DNA of 64,000 nucleotides from Apus apus (lineage: Eukaryota > Chordata > Aves > Apodiformes > Apodidae). The stretch lies in NCBI RefSeq assembly GCF_020740795.1, contig NC_067283.1:4987659-5051658 (forward strand), read 5' to 3'. Numbering within the stretch: the first letter of the stretch is position 1; each line of letters begins with the position of its first letter. Shown one piece after another: positions 1 to 12,700 of this stretch. The position numbers and the translations under genes were made by a program. The notes beneath the pieces are model-generated. The model was not told the DNA's origin. It worked only from the letters and a program-made list of their open reading frames with translations, and ran no database searches.

Positions 1-558
1 GAAAATTTGGGGCACATCTTGGAGTAGAGTATTCAGGTGAGATAGGCAGTTTTTGAATTAGCTAATGAAACTAGTTGAAATTCTTGTAAATGTTAGTGTT
101 TGTCCTGTAATGTATTTATGAGTGCTAGAACATTAGACTTGACTTGTAGCCTATTTAATCACTTTATTACAGGTATTTCCTTTGGAAATTTTTTTATAGT
201 TCATTTGCTGCTTATTTTTATTTTAATATACTGCTCAAAACATCTGGGAGCCACATTATCAAGCATTGCAAACACCCTGCTCACTTCAGTGAAAAAGTGC
301 TGATCTAAGTGAGCTGAGGTTCTGGCCCTGAGATCCCAATTTGTTCAATGCATGAAGAGAATAAGATCTTTACTGATGTATGTTGATGAACATATAACAT
401 CAGGAAAATATTGTACCATTAACACACTGGAGTTCTGAAACTTGAGGAAGCACCAGATATAATTAGTAATGGTCATTGCTGGCATTTGCTGTTAATGTGT
501 AATATGAACAATGTTAATAGCCAGATGGTAAACAGTAATACCCCCTCATTTCTTCAAG
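1..558. other. DLEC1 intron, nothing recognised
   Basis: AT-rich sequence left of the first recognisable exon. No exon, RNA gene or repeat was identified. Confidence 0.6.
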
Positions 559-721
559 GGCTTGGACAGCTGGTAGCTCTGGAGCTTGTGTTTGTCACAG
601 GTGAAGAAGGCAAACCTGAACCCAGTGAAGTGACTGATGTAACAGCACAGCATCTCATCTGCTTTGACCCCCAAAACCCTCACACCACAGAGGAGAAGAA
701 ACTGGTTATAAGGAACTCCAG
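559..721 (+). CDS. DLEC1: DLEC1 window exon 1
   Basis: Acceptor TTTCTTCAAG; enters in phase 1. Reads [20 protein letters not shown] and later [15 protein letters not shown], then leaves in phase 2 (AG|C = Ser). The donor GTCTGT is weak, but no better one keeps the frame. Confidence 0.8.
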
Positions 722-3700
722 GTCTGTAGCTGCCATTGATCAATGGCCTGTGAGTGATGCCTGCAGTCTGAACATACTGTTAGGGATCTCATTTATGACA
801 CCATGCTCTCTCAAGCTGGAGAAACCTTCATGCACCTGATGAACTTTGTGCAGAAGCCTTGCCTCTTTTGCACCATTGTTTAGTAACTAAGGTTCAAGGA
901 TGTGCTTGTAAGAGCAGGGACTTTATACATAGATCAGACATTATGGCAACCATTAGCCATACCATTTGGTTCTGGTTGAAAGAAATATTTAAGAGGGTCA
1001 TCCAGATGAGATTTATCTAACTTTACATGTCTGCAATGTCTACTTGTGCAATTGAGCCAAGCACCCTATACTCTCCTTTCATAGACCAGGGAAATAGATC
1101 ATAAAATCACAGTGTTTTGGGTTGGAAGGGACCTTAAAGATCATCTAGTTCCAACCTCTCTGCACAAGCAGGGACACCTCCCACTAGACCAAGCTGCTCC
1201 AAGCCCCATCCAGCCTGGCCTTGAACACTTCCAGGGATGGGGCTTCCACAGCTTCCCTGGGCAACCTGTTCCAGTGTCTCATCACCCTCACACAAAAGAA
1301 TTTCTTCCCAATATCTAACCTAAATCTCCCCTCTTCCAGTTTAAAGCCATTACCCCTTGTCCTGCTCTTGTCAAAAGCCCCTCCCCAGCTTTCCTGTAGC
1401 CCCTTCAGGCACTGGAAGGTGCTCTAAGGTCTCCCTGGAGCCCTCTCTTCTCCAGGCTGAACACCTCAACTCTCTCAGCCTGTCTCCTCCTCTGATCACC
1501 TTCATGGCCTCCTCTGGATTAGCTCCAACAGCTCCATGGCCTTCTTAATGTTGGAGGCCTCAGAGCTGGTCACATCCAGGTAGGATGCTTCTAAGGATGC
1601 AATTCTGACTACAGACATCTCCCATAGAACAAGACATAACCCCTCCTGGACTCCACCGATTAAAACTAGAGCCCAGTGTAACTAGCTAGTATTAAAACTT
1701 CCACATGGTTCCTACTATTGAGTCCTAATAGATTTAAATATAAACTGTTTGAAGTCAAGGAACATGTCCCCATGTACAGTTACATTGTACTGAACACAGG
1801 GCATCCTGAATTTGATCCAAATCAGTTGGGCAATCAGGGAAGCACACATGCAGGCTCCAGTAGCTGGAGGCTGCCAACCATCCAAGCATTGAAGAGATCA
1901 GGGCTGGTTTTAGATACATTAATGTAAATTGCTACCTGCTGCTGTCAGTGTCTGGAGGTTTGTTCTGTGACCTGGAAACCACACATGCATAGTGCCAGAA
2001 CAGAATGCTGTTTGGGTACAGAAAGGGTGATTCAATTAACTGGGTACTGTAAACTGATGAAGGATGTGACTATGCCAATTTCCATGTTTTCTCTGTGTGA
2101 TAATCATGACAGGAGTCTCTGCACCTCTGGTGTTAGCATTTGCATGACACAAAGCTGGGATAACTTCCTACTGCTGTAGGAAATGATACAAGAAATTGTA
2201 CTACTTCAGTTTTATGTCGTTGATACTGACTTTGAAATTCCAGTGTCCTTCCTCCCCTTAGTAAGGCAAAGGTTTTGAGGTCAGCACGAGCAAGGTTTTA
2301 AAACCCATGAACACATTCCACGGAATGCACATCTGCTGAAGCAATTTAGTTAAGCAACCTTTCTGGAATACAAAGAATATTACAGAGCCATTGCTACAAT
2401 CTTAACTGGAGCCACTGGGTTTGTTGATGTGTTCAAAGTCACAGCTTGCACTTGGATTAAATTCAGAATGTTATGTAGATCATCAGCAGTGGTCCAATGC
2501 AAATATACTGGGATCAGCAGAAATGGTCCTGTTGATCCCAGATTATTGAAAGAAGAATTGCAGATATACCTAGAAGTTGCATTACATGACCAGTTAAATA
2601 AAGCAGGAAAGTGTTAACCTATCTTGCATATTTATATCATGTACTTCCATATGTTCACATGTCCCCTGTATAATTTATATACCCTGTGCTGCCTCATCAG
2701 TTTTGTAGTTCACAAAGATTGGGAAGTGTAATCCTTGTAATTTTTAAGGAGAGGAATTCCCAACATGGAAAAAGAAACTGAAAACTTTCTCCCAATATCT
2801 TATTCAAAAATGTCTGTTTTTTTTAAATTGTAGCTTATTGCTGTTTCTTGATCTCTTTGCAGCCACGTAGAACTTCCTTTCTACTGGCAGATAATAAAGC
2901 CTAATCTGAAACCATTAATGCCAGAAGAAACTGCAGACTATGTGGAGCTCAAATATGATCAAGACACAGAGTCAGCCTTCTCCCTTAATCCTGAGCAGGG
3001 AGTTCTGCTTCCCCACGCTGATCATGAGTTTATTCTCACTTTCTTTCCAGAGGAGGTATGGCTTGTGAGTCCTTCCTATCTACAAAATCCAGCTGTGTAT
3101 TTTTATGCAAGTCATAAAATCCTTGCTGTGCAGCTTTCTGAGTTAAATTTAATTAGCTGGTAATGTGCTTGGATAAACAGTGTTCAAGTCACTAAAAGAA
3201 AACATGTTTTGACTGCAAAATATGGGACAGTTTCTGATCTCATGTCAGTTTTGGTACTGATTGGACACAATTCATTTTACACTGAAACTGTGGACAGATC
3301 CTTGTAGCTGCAGCTGTGCTGGCTGGTGAAGTTACCACCCCCAGGCCACTACCAGCTCCTCCACAATGATGGAGTGGTGAAGGTTGGAAGGGACCTTAAA
3401 GATCACCAGGCTCCAACCTCCCTACTATTAGCAGGGACACCTCCCACCAGACCAGGCTGCACAAGCCTCATCCAACCTGCCCTTGAACATCTCCAGGGAT
3501 GGGGCTTCCACAAACTCCCTGGGCAACCTATTCCAGCACCTTCCTACCTCATGGTGAAGAATTTCTTCCTGCTGTCTAACCTAAATCTCTCCTCTTTCAG
3601 TTTAGAACCATTACCCCTTGTCCTATCACTGCCCCTCCCCAGCTTTCCTGTAGCCCCTTCAGGTATTGGAAGGCCCTCTAAGGTCTCCCCAAAGCCTTCT

Positions 3701-6700
3701 CCAGACTGGACAACCCCAACTCCTTCAGCCTGTCTTCCATAGCAGAGGATCCTCTTCAACAGCTCCATGTCTTTGCTGTGCTGAGGGCTCCAGAACTGGA
3801 CACAGCACTCCAGGTGGGGTCTCACCAGAGCAGAGCAGAGGGGCAGAATCCCCTTCCCTGGCCCTGCTGGCCACACTTCTTTTGATGCAATCCAGGACAC
3901 AATTGGTCCTCTAGGCTCCAGCTCACACTGGTAACTCATGTCAAGCTTCTCATTTACTCCCACCCCCAAATCCTTTTCCTTGGGACTGCTCTCTTCCCAT
4001 CCGCTGGAGTGAGCTGCTTTGGGGATGTGCCCTACACCTGCTGCAGCCTGAACAAGCTTGGTTAGCAAACTGATTATTTAAACTGTTTCCAACTGTAGCT
4101 TTTGAGGGGCTGAAATGGGTCCTATGAACAGCTGTGGGGTAAATTAAAGGGGTAGTGGTAAGTTTGGCAGGGAAATGGTGGTTTGCAGCTGTGGGCAAAA
4201 GAGGGGTGCAACAATGTGTGAATGCAGCTGTACCAGGAACTGTTGTCTTAGTTTCTGTTCCCCTGTCCATGTAAGTAAGGAGCATTAGCTCACTGTATTT
4301 AAAGAAATTCAATCCAAAGTAAGCCAAATAATGGGAGTATCCCCTTCTGTGGTGCTTGACAGACATAGGTATACCTCAGATAATTATGGAAGAGAAAATA
4401 ACTGGGTTAAATCCTTTAATTAGTTAATAGAAAAACATACTGAATTAACATATATACTTAAATTAATATATCTCTACAATCAAATTGATCTTTTGCAAAG
4501 CTCTTTGGACTTAAGTCTTGCTTCTCTGTTTCCTTTTTTCCCCCCATTAGAATACAGAATTCATCTTCCTTTCCCATGACAGACAAGCAGTGTTTCTTAC
4601 TCAAAATCAGGTTGAAGCTCAATTAAGCTAAGTACCCTGAAGCAATCAGAAGTTAGTACAGCAGTACTGATCTTAATCTGGGGAGCCTTTTGCAGATGCT
4701 TGGGTGCAGTATGCAATGTACTAGGGAAATAATAACAGGCATGTCAAGAATGAGTATTTTTCTTGGAACCATACACCATGAGATCAGAATCTGGCTTCAT
4801 ATTTTGCAAACATGTTTTCTTTTAGTAACTCTAGAGTTTGAATATTGTTCGTCATCCAATGATGATCGTTCATCCTTTAAATGTAAACTACTTTTTCATC
4901 TCCTTTTTAATCTTTGACATCACTGATTACTTGACATTTAAATTCTCTCCTTCTTCATCTGTGTAGCTGAAGAGTTACCACAATGTGATTCAGATGGTAC
5001 TGAGGGACATCCCAGAATCACCTTGGTAAGCCTGGAAACAGTATTTCCCAGTTTGGCTATGCTATTACATGAAGTTACTGGGATTCTTCAGCTTTCTGGT
5101 GATGATGGACTGACAATTATGAAGGATGTTATCTGCACAACTAATTGTGGTACAAAGATAACACTGTCATTTTGTTTGTTCATTTCCCAGGCTTTCTGCT
5201 GAGATTTCCAGCAGGTTTTCCTGTTATTACTGTTTGTTGCAGCAGTCTATGACTTACAGACTTGTTCATGAGCAGACTGGGACAACTATAGTACATGAAA
5301 GAACTACTGTAATTTACCCAGTTTTTAACTGTCCCCAGCCTGAGCAAACTGCACAAGGGCAGTCTGTAGTTGAGAAGGTTTTGATGTTTTTCAGTTTTGA
5401 TCTGGCAATTAAAAGATGGGATCCAGTTTAAACACCAGCTTAAAATGCTTAATAATTCCACTGTATTTGCTCCTAAAGTTTAGCAGAAGAGAGGGTGCTT
5501 CAAAACATCCCAGAATACAAAGCAGAGGATGTAATAACATTGGAAATAGAAGTTAAAGGATCAACAGAACCAGTTCAGCTTCTTCTGGAACCATATGCCA
5601 TTATTATCCCTGGAGAAAACTTTATTGGTGTAAATGTCAGAAAAACTTTTAAGGTTTGTTTGCTTTTGACTTCACAGTTATCACTGTTACTGTGTCACTA
5701 GATGTCATAGGTGTTATTAGGAGATATCAGACAACCCATGTTGTTTTCTTTTTCCTTAAATATTTTATAGAGCCACTGTGTTAAATACAGTGCTTGTTTA
5801 ATCTGACTAAATCTAGTGCTTTCAGCATAGATCCCACATCTGAGCTACCTGCCTCAAAAATCTCTTTTTGCAGCATCCAGGGGGTGATTCATTTCATTCT
5901 ATAGGCTAAGACAGGTCAGAGGAATTGCTCCAGGTATTCTCGATTTGGCTTTGTGTTCAGTAAAGGGAATCTTAGGAGATGAGGTCAGCAGAGACCTGAA
6001 ATTCAGTCAGGTGAATCCCACTTCTTGTCCTTGTTTTCCATCACAAGGAGAAAGGAAAGGGAGGACACAGCAGTGTCATCAAAATAATAGTAGTCAGTGC
6101 ATGGCACTGGGGTTAAGACTGCTCAAGTCAGAGGTTAGATGAAGTCCTGGGCCTTTCCACTCCTCCTGTGCTCAGTTTATCTCAAGATCCAGGTGACAGT
6201 ACAGCAGGTTGTAGCTAGATTCAAGGTATATTAGTAGGTCATAATGTTTAGTGGTGATCAGGAGATGGTGAGAGGTTGCAAAGTAGTGGATTTTGCAGTG
6301 CATCAGTACCCTCAGCAAATTGCCTTGTTGCTGTGGAAGCTTAAAGTGCCTTAATTATCTCATTGTTTTTAATTGGTTTAGATGTGGAATAACAGCAAAT
6401 CATCGATTAAGTACACATGGGAGAAAATCATAGCCCATGACATCATGGAAGTTGAACCTCATTCTGGCATCATAGGTAAAGTTTCTGTGACTTGCAAGCA
6501 TCAGTTAATGACAGAAATATTTAAATTGGTAAGAGTGGAAGGGAAAAGTTCCAGAGCACTGGAACACAAGCTGCAAAACAAGACCTGACCCCAGCCCACT
6601 GCAGCCAGCAGACTTCATTTGGTTTTAGGAGCTTCAATAACAGGCCTGCAGCACGTGGTTTCTTTGCAAAAGGGTGAGACAGGACCCTTAATTTTTTTTT

Positions 6701-9700
6701 TTCTAGATATGAATAAATGCTGTGAATTTGAACTGCTAATTACTGGAAGCAAACCTGGGTGCATCAACCATAACGTGCAGTGTAAAATTGAACACAGTCC
6801 AGAGCCAGTTGTGCTGCATGTTGAGGCTGCTTTTAAGGTAAGGTACAGTTCAGTGTTGCAGGATGACTAGCCATGGGGCCTGGCTACTGTCCATACAAAC
6901 CTTTTTGCCTCTTAAAGGCCTGACAAATGTAAAGCAGCTACAAACAGGAGGTATTTTTGCTGTCTAGTAACTATTGAATCAAAGTCCCATGACAGTAAGA
7001 TTTTTACTGTATTACATGCAATGCATTTGCTTTCTGCTGTTCTCTGTGAAATTGAGTATTAATCTTAGCTAATGTATGCTTCTTAATTAGGCAGTTTTGG
7101 CAGAAGTGTCCATTCTGACATCTGTTTTCTGGTGTCCTAGGGTCCACTTCTTTGTATTGATCTCCCATCACTCTGGTTAGGTTTGATTAAGCAGGGTGAG
7201 AGTGTGTTAACAACCTTTGAGATTAGAAATCTGTGTCAGCTGCCAGCACGATGGAGAATGCAAGAAAGCCCAGCTTGTCTGGCTGAAAGGAATGAAGAGG
7301 TAAGTCACTGCTGTAGCTGGCTATGCTCTCTCTTTAGCTGTTTCTTCCTCATGCTTAGGAGTTGTAATATTCATTCCAGAGACAAAATATGTTAATTTCT
7401 GTGACTTAAGAAACTGGTTCTGCATGGTTCTAGAAGCTCACAAGTTCTTTTGAGATTAGATGTTTTGTTGCAGTTTTTCTCTGTTTATTAGAAATCCTTT
7501 GTCAGCCTGATCCAGAGAGACTGTCATCCCTTGGATGACAGTAATTTCATCTGATGATGATCTGAATAAGGGGGAAAGACTTTATCAGAACTGAGGCTGT
7601 TAAACACTCCTCTCACACACCCACATCAGCATCTCAGCACCCACTAAGTTTGGTCTTTTGGCTTAAAACCATACCTTTAAAACATTTTAAAAACATTTAA
7701 AATATTTTGGGTGTCTACCAAAATGACTTTTGACCACAATGAAAACTAAAACTGTTGTTCAGTATGAAATAGACTGTGATGTGTTAAATGCAGTCCAATC
7801 CAGTCTTTGACTTCAGCATTTCATATCAAGTAACTCAAGCACCTTGGAGTAATACTGGTGGCAAAGAATTGAGTGAGAGCTGCAGACCATCACATATTCC
7901 TAAAATTAAAAAAAAAATAAATAAAAAATTGTTTATTGTGATTGTTTGTGGCACAGATTGGGCTTTGTAGCTAGATTTCTCCTTGGTGTCATGTGTTGAA
8001 GGGGAGGGAAGAAATCCAGATTCTGGGTAAGAGCTTTTTGTTGCAATAAAAGGCCAAATTCTGCCTGTAGGGCTCTTTATGTAATTACCCATGTGAATAA
8101 TTGAGTTCACTTGTTTAATGGCAAAAGTGGTCTAAATGCTGTTCAGATGTTCTGTTTTTTCTGGACAGACTGTCAGGTTTACAATCCAAGGAGGATCTTG
8201 TTAAGCAGGAACTTTTGATTGACCACGAGGAGGTGGAAGCCTGTGAGAAGTTGTGCTGTATCCCCATGAGTTCTTGAGCTTTGTTTTCTTTTCTGTGTAT
8301 CATGTAGATACCTCACCAACTTCGGGTGAATGCTGATGGTACAAGTCCTCCAGCCCTTCCTTCTCACTGTTACTCCTTTATTCCCTGCCATTCCCAACAA
8401 TTCCCAGAGAGATGTTAGACTTCATCTCTTGAATTTATTATCCCAGAGCCCTTTTATATCCCAGTGAAGATCACAGATCAAGTGCTCCATTTCTCCTGCA
8501 TAAGAGCTGCTCCTTTCCCTTTCCCTTTCCTTTCCCTCTCCAGCCCCCACCCCACACTGGTACTCTTTCTGATTCCACTTGTCCATGCCTTCTTTCTTGA
8601 CCTTCTGTCCAGGATTATCCCCAGTTTGTGGCACCTTGCATAGCTGCTGCTCAGCCCCTCCACTTGCCAGGAGACAATCGTTGCTTCTTTATTAGCTGTC
8701 CCCATAGAAGCAAAGTCCTGCCTCCTTGTCTAGCCAGGCTTTCACAAAGCTAGCACTGTGCTTACTGAAATCATAGACTCATACAATAGTTTGGGTTGGA
8801 AGGGACCTTAAAGTCATCTAGTTCCAACCCTCCTGCATGGGCAGGGACACCTCCCACTAGATCAGGTTGTTCTGAGCCCCATCCAACCTGCCCTTGAATT
8901 CCAGGGCCAGAAAGAAAGGACATTTCTGAGTTAAAACTAAGTACATGCAAGTCCTAATCAGACCGGGTGGTTTCAGCATTTTACTCTTGCTTTGCAGGCA
9001 TCAAAGAAATGTGTGTTTCCTCTCTCCTAGGTATCTCCCTTTACCATTCATCCATCTGCTGGAGAAATGCCTCCTTTGGGTACGTGCACTGTGTCAGTTG
9101 AGTTCACATCCATGCTCTGCCAGCGTCTCCAAACAGTATTACAACTAGAGGTGGAAAATGGAGAAGGGAGGTAAGGGGGAAAAGTGGCCTTCTGCTTTGT
9201 TTTGTCTTGAGATTCACACATGATTTTCACTTTAGGTAGCTTTATCTCCTAAAACAAAAAGCACGTTCTAGAAAGTCAGGGTGAGGTTGTGTAACCTATC
9301 AAGGAACTATCTAATCAATAATATTGCTAGATAAACATAAGCTTCATTCTTTCCAGCTGTTGTATGTCTAGCACATTTCATTCATGCTAACAATAGACCA
9401 TCTGTGTGTTTATTTTCAGTCATCTTCCTGTTTTTGTTGAAGTCCAGACCCCCAAAGCATGCCTGGTATCTAGTCATCTACTGTTCCCTGAAATTTATGC
9501 TGGAGTTCCTGTTAAAGCAACCAGCAAACTTTTTAATCAGACACTGCTGCCAACAAAATACCTATGGGGAAAGGTAAATGGGCCTCTAATGGCTGAGCAA
9601 TAGAGTAGAGGTGGAAACTGTAATTTCTATCAAAGTACCAGCTACTCCTGAGACCAACTTTTATGCAAAGATTACCTAGCAGATGATGTTAATATGCTCT

Positions 9701-12700
9701 TACTGTTGGTGAATCATCCCTTGGAGAATGGGTAGGCAGAGATGTTAGGGGAAACAGGATGGAAACTACCAGAGTGCTAACAAAGTACCATGAGTTTAGG
9801 GATTGCATTTCATTCAGCAGAGCAAAGAAGCAATGGTGATTTGAATTGTGTCTAAATTTTGCTTAAAATTAACATTCTGGGTGGGATTCAGCTGACAGAT
9901 TAGGACCTGTAAATTTAATGTCAATATGTAAGCTGTGATCTGAACTCCCTTTTCAGTGAAGTCTGAGCAGGAAGTCAGTCACTAGAAGATACATGTCTAG
10001 TGTTGTTGTAGGCCCTGTAGAATTTTCTTCTTCACCTCCAGGCAGGTGTGGTCTCCTGTAAATCCAGTCACACCAGCTTTGTGGGGCTTGGCTACCCTCT
10101 GTGCCTGTGTTCAGACAACTGAATCCTATCCCATCTGGACAGTCAGTGGAGTCCAGAGAAGTACTCAGCTCTCCCTAAAATGGGCACCTGCTTTGGTCTG
10201 CAGAATGCTCTCTGGCACATACCAACTGGGTGGCTGTTGACTCCAATGGTAGTGTTGATGCTCACTGTGCATACAATTAGGTTAATTAATCTGTAAGCTA
10301 GATTCTACTGTCAGTGCTTGGTCATTCAGATCTAATCTAACACCCATGGTTCATCTCAGTTGCCTCCATAAAAGCATCCATTGCCATCTGAGATGTTCTT
10401 AGAGGCCCAAGGAATCCTAACTGAGCATGTGGATGATATAGGAACTATGGGAAGATATTTTGGAACATCTGGAGCCCAAGAGGGATGCCCCCACAGCATT
10501 ATACATGGTATCTGATTTTTGTGTGTGAGTTGAACCCCTGGATTAATGCCATGTGCATTTAGTCAATCAAGGGTAGATTTAAACAAGATACAAGGAAGAG
10601 AATTTTTTACAATGATAGTGGTAGAGCACTGGCACAGGTTGTCCAGATAGGTCAGAGATGTCCCATCCCTGTAGTTGTTCAAGGCCAGGTTGGATAGAGC
10701 TCTGAGCAACCTGGTCTAGTGGAAAGTGTCCCTGGTCATCACAGAGGGGTTGGACTATTACTTTTAATGGTCCCTTCCAACCCAAACTATTCTATGACTC
10801 CATGAATTAGGGAAGGTGCCAACACCAGGATTGTCTGTGTAGGCCACCTGTGTAGCCAGTGGAGAGAGAGGTGGCACCTGTAGGATCCTGCTGCAATATC
10901 AGATGAATGTTTACTTAATCCTGGAAAGATTTGTGACTGCAAGAGGGACAAAACTGACTGTGTTCCCAGCCCAGATGCCTCAGTTGGGCACCTGAAGTAA
11001 TTTGGAATGAATGTAGGCAAGAGGATCTTATCAACCATGGGGGAACTGTAAAGCAAGCTTCTTCAAACTGTATGTGTTGTTACCCAAAAGTGTCCTAAAC
11101 CTGAGAATAACTGGTTTTATAGTCCTCCTTGATCAGAAGAGAAAATCTGAAAGAAGCAGAGGTAGGTGAATGTCTGTCCTTTCTGTTTGGCAGCTCCTTG
11201 GAAGTCAGGCATCTTTCTGCTCCATCACTGTCTCCCCAGCCAGTGGCACCTTAGGCCCAAATGAAGAAAAAGAATTCTGCATAGAGCTGTCAGCTAACCT
11301 TGTGGTAAGTTGGAAAACTGACACAATTTAATCAAAAAGCAACACTGGCATTCTCATCTCATCTCCATCTGGCAAAAAGAAGGATTTTTAATGCTCTTTT
11401 TTTCTGAAGAGTATCTCTGACATTGCTTTGCTTTAGAGGCACCATAGCTGAAGGCAAGCATTCAAACAGTCCACATGGTGTGCAATTTTCTACCCTGCCT
11501 CTTTGTTTCTCAACTGCTCTTGTTTTCTTTCTTTCTTGAGTGCTTATTCAGTTACTCTGAATGCTTATCACTCTTCTTGGAGCATACAGATCCTCACTTC
11601 AGATTATCCCTTGATGAAATGGACCAGCCTGGCACATATATTACACATTTTGTTTTCTGAATGCACCTGGGCTCATGAGATTTTGATATTTAAAAACTTA
11701 AAAGAGGCTGATGGAACTGAGAGCCTGCAAAATAGGTTGTAGCCTGCAAAGTTTACAAGCTTCAGGAATTCAGCCATAGACTTTATAGGGGCATTCAAAT
11801 AGCTGATTTAATGCAACTAAATAAAGGAGTTTCAGGGAAGTGTGGTGTATAAGTTCACATTACAGCCACTGGAGACCCAAGTTTCATTTATTCCCTTAAA
11901 AGTAGGTGTTCAGTACTAGCAGAGATGCCCTAGCAGATCTTAGATACCTGTGTATGTCTGGCAGATATGGCACAAGATACTTGAGCTCTGTAAACTTGAC
12001 CTTTCTTCATGGAAGCTGGAAGCTCAACAGGACATGCTGAGCATCTGAAAGGGCCTGTTTGCACGTGTCTGGGGATCTGAATGTCATCAGAGCCACCTAC
12101 AAGAAAGGTTGTCTGCACTGTAGGTGAGCTAGGTGCCCAGGTACCCTTAATGAGCCAGTGGAGATTTAGAGCTCATATTAAAAGTTCACCTTTTAACTCA
12201 AGGGCTCACATTTGGGGAGTTATATTTAGAAGTCTGAATCTGGAGCTGAATCCCAGTCTGTTCTTTATGCAGGAGGAACTGCTTTGTGTATGGTAAGGCC
12301 TAAAAGGATTGTAGTGTTGCAGTAGCCACAGTACTGGTGTGACTGGACCATGTATTTTCTCCTTCAAGTCCTCCTTTAAAGCCAGGTAGAAATAAAATCT
12401 TGGGTTCGGAAGATTATTTAAGCTTAACTACAAGTGATTAGTGCTTAGAGCTTCAACACTTGCAGTACAGTGTGAAAATGTGCCAAAAGTCACTAATGGA
12501 GCAGTTTAAGTCTTACAGACTGATGCAGATGCAAAGCCAAGAAATCACCACCAATTTTTACTTTGGTGCTGCATTCTAAGGAGATCCAGTCCTGGCAGGG
12601 CATGCAACAATTCAGTGACACTTTTCAAGATTCTGTTGTAGTCCTGGTCTTAGTTCAGTGAGGTTTATACATGTTTTCTAAGTTAATTTCTTAATGAGGC

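Noticed and set aside
3544-4068. 174-residue minus-strand ORF with reverse-transcriptase-like text
   Set aside because: It is the C-terminal remnant of a CR1 LINE, not a host gene.
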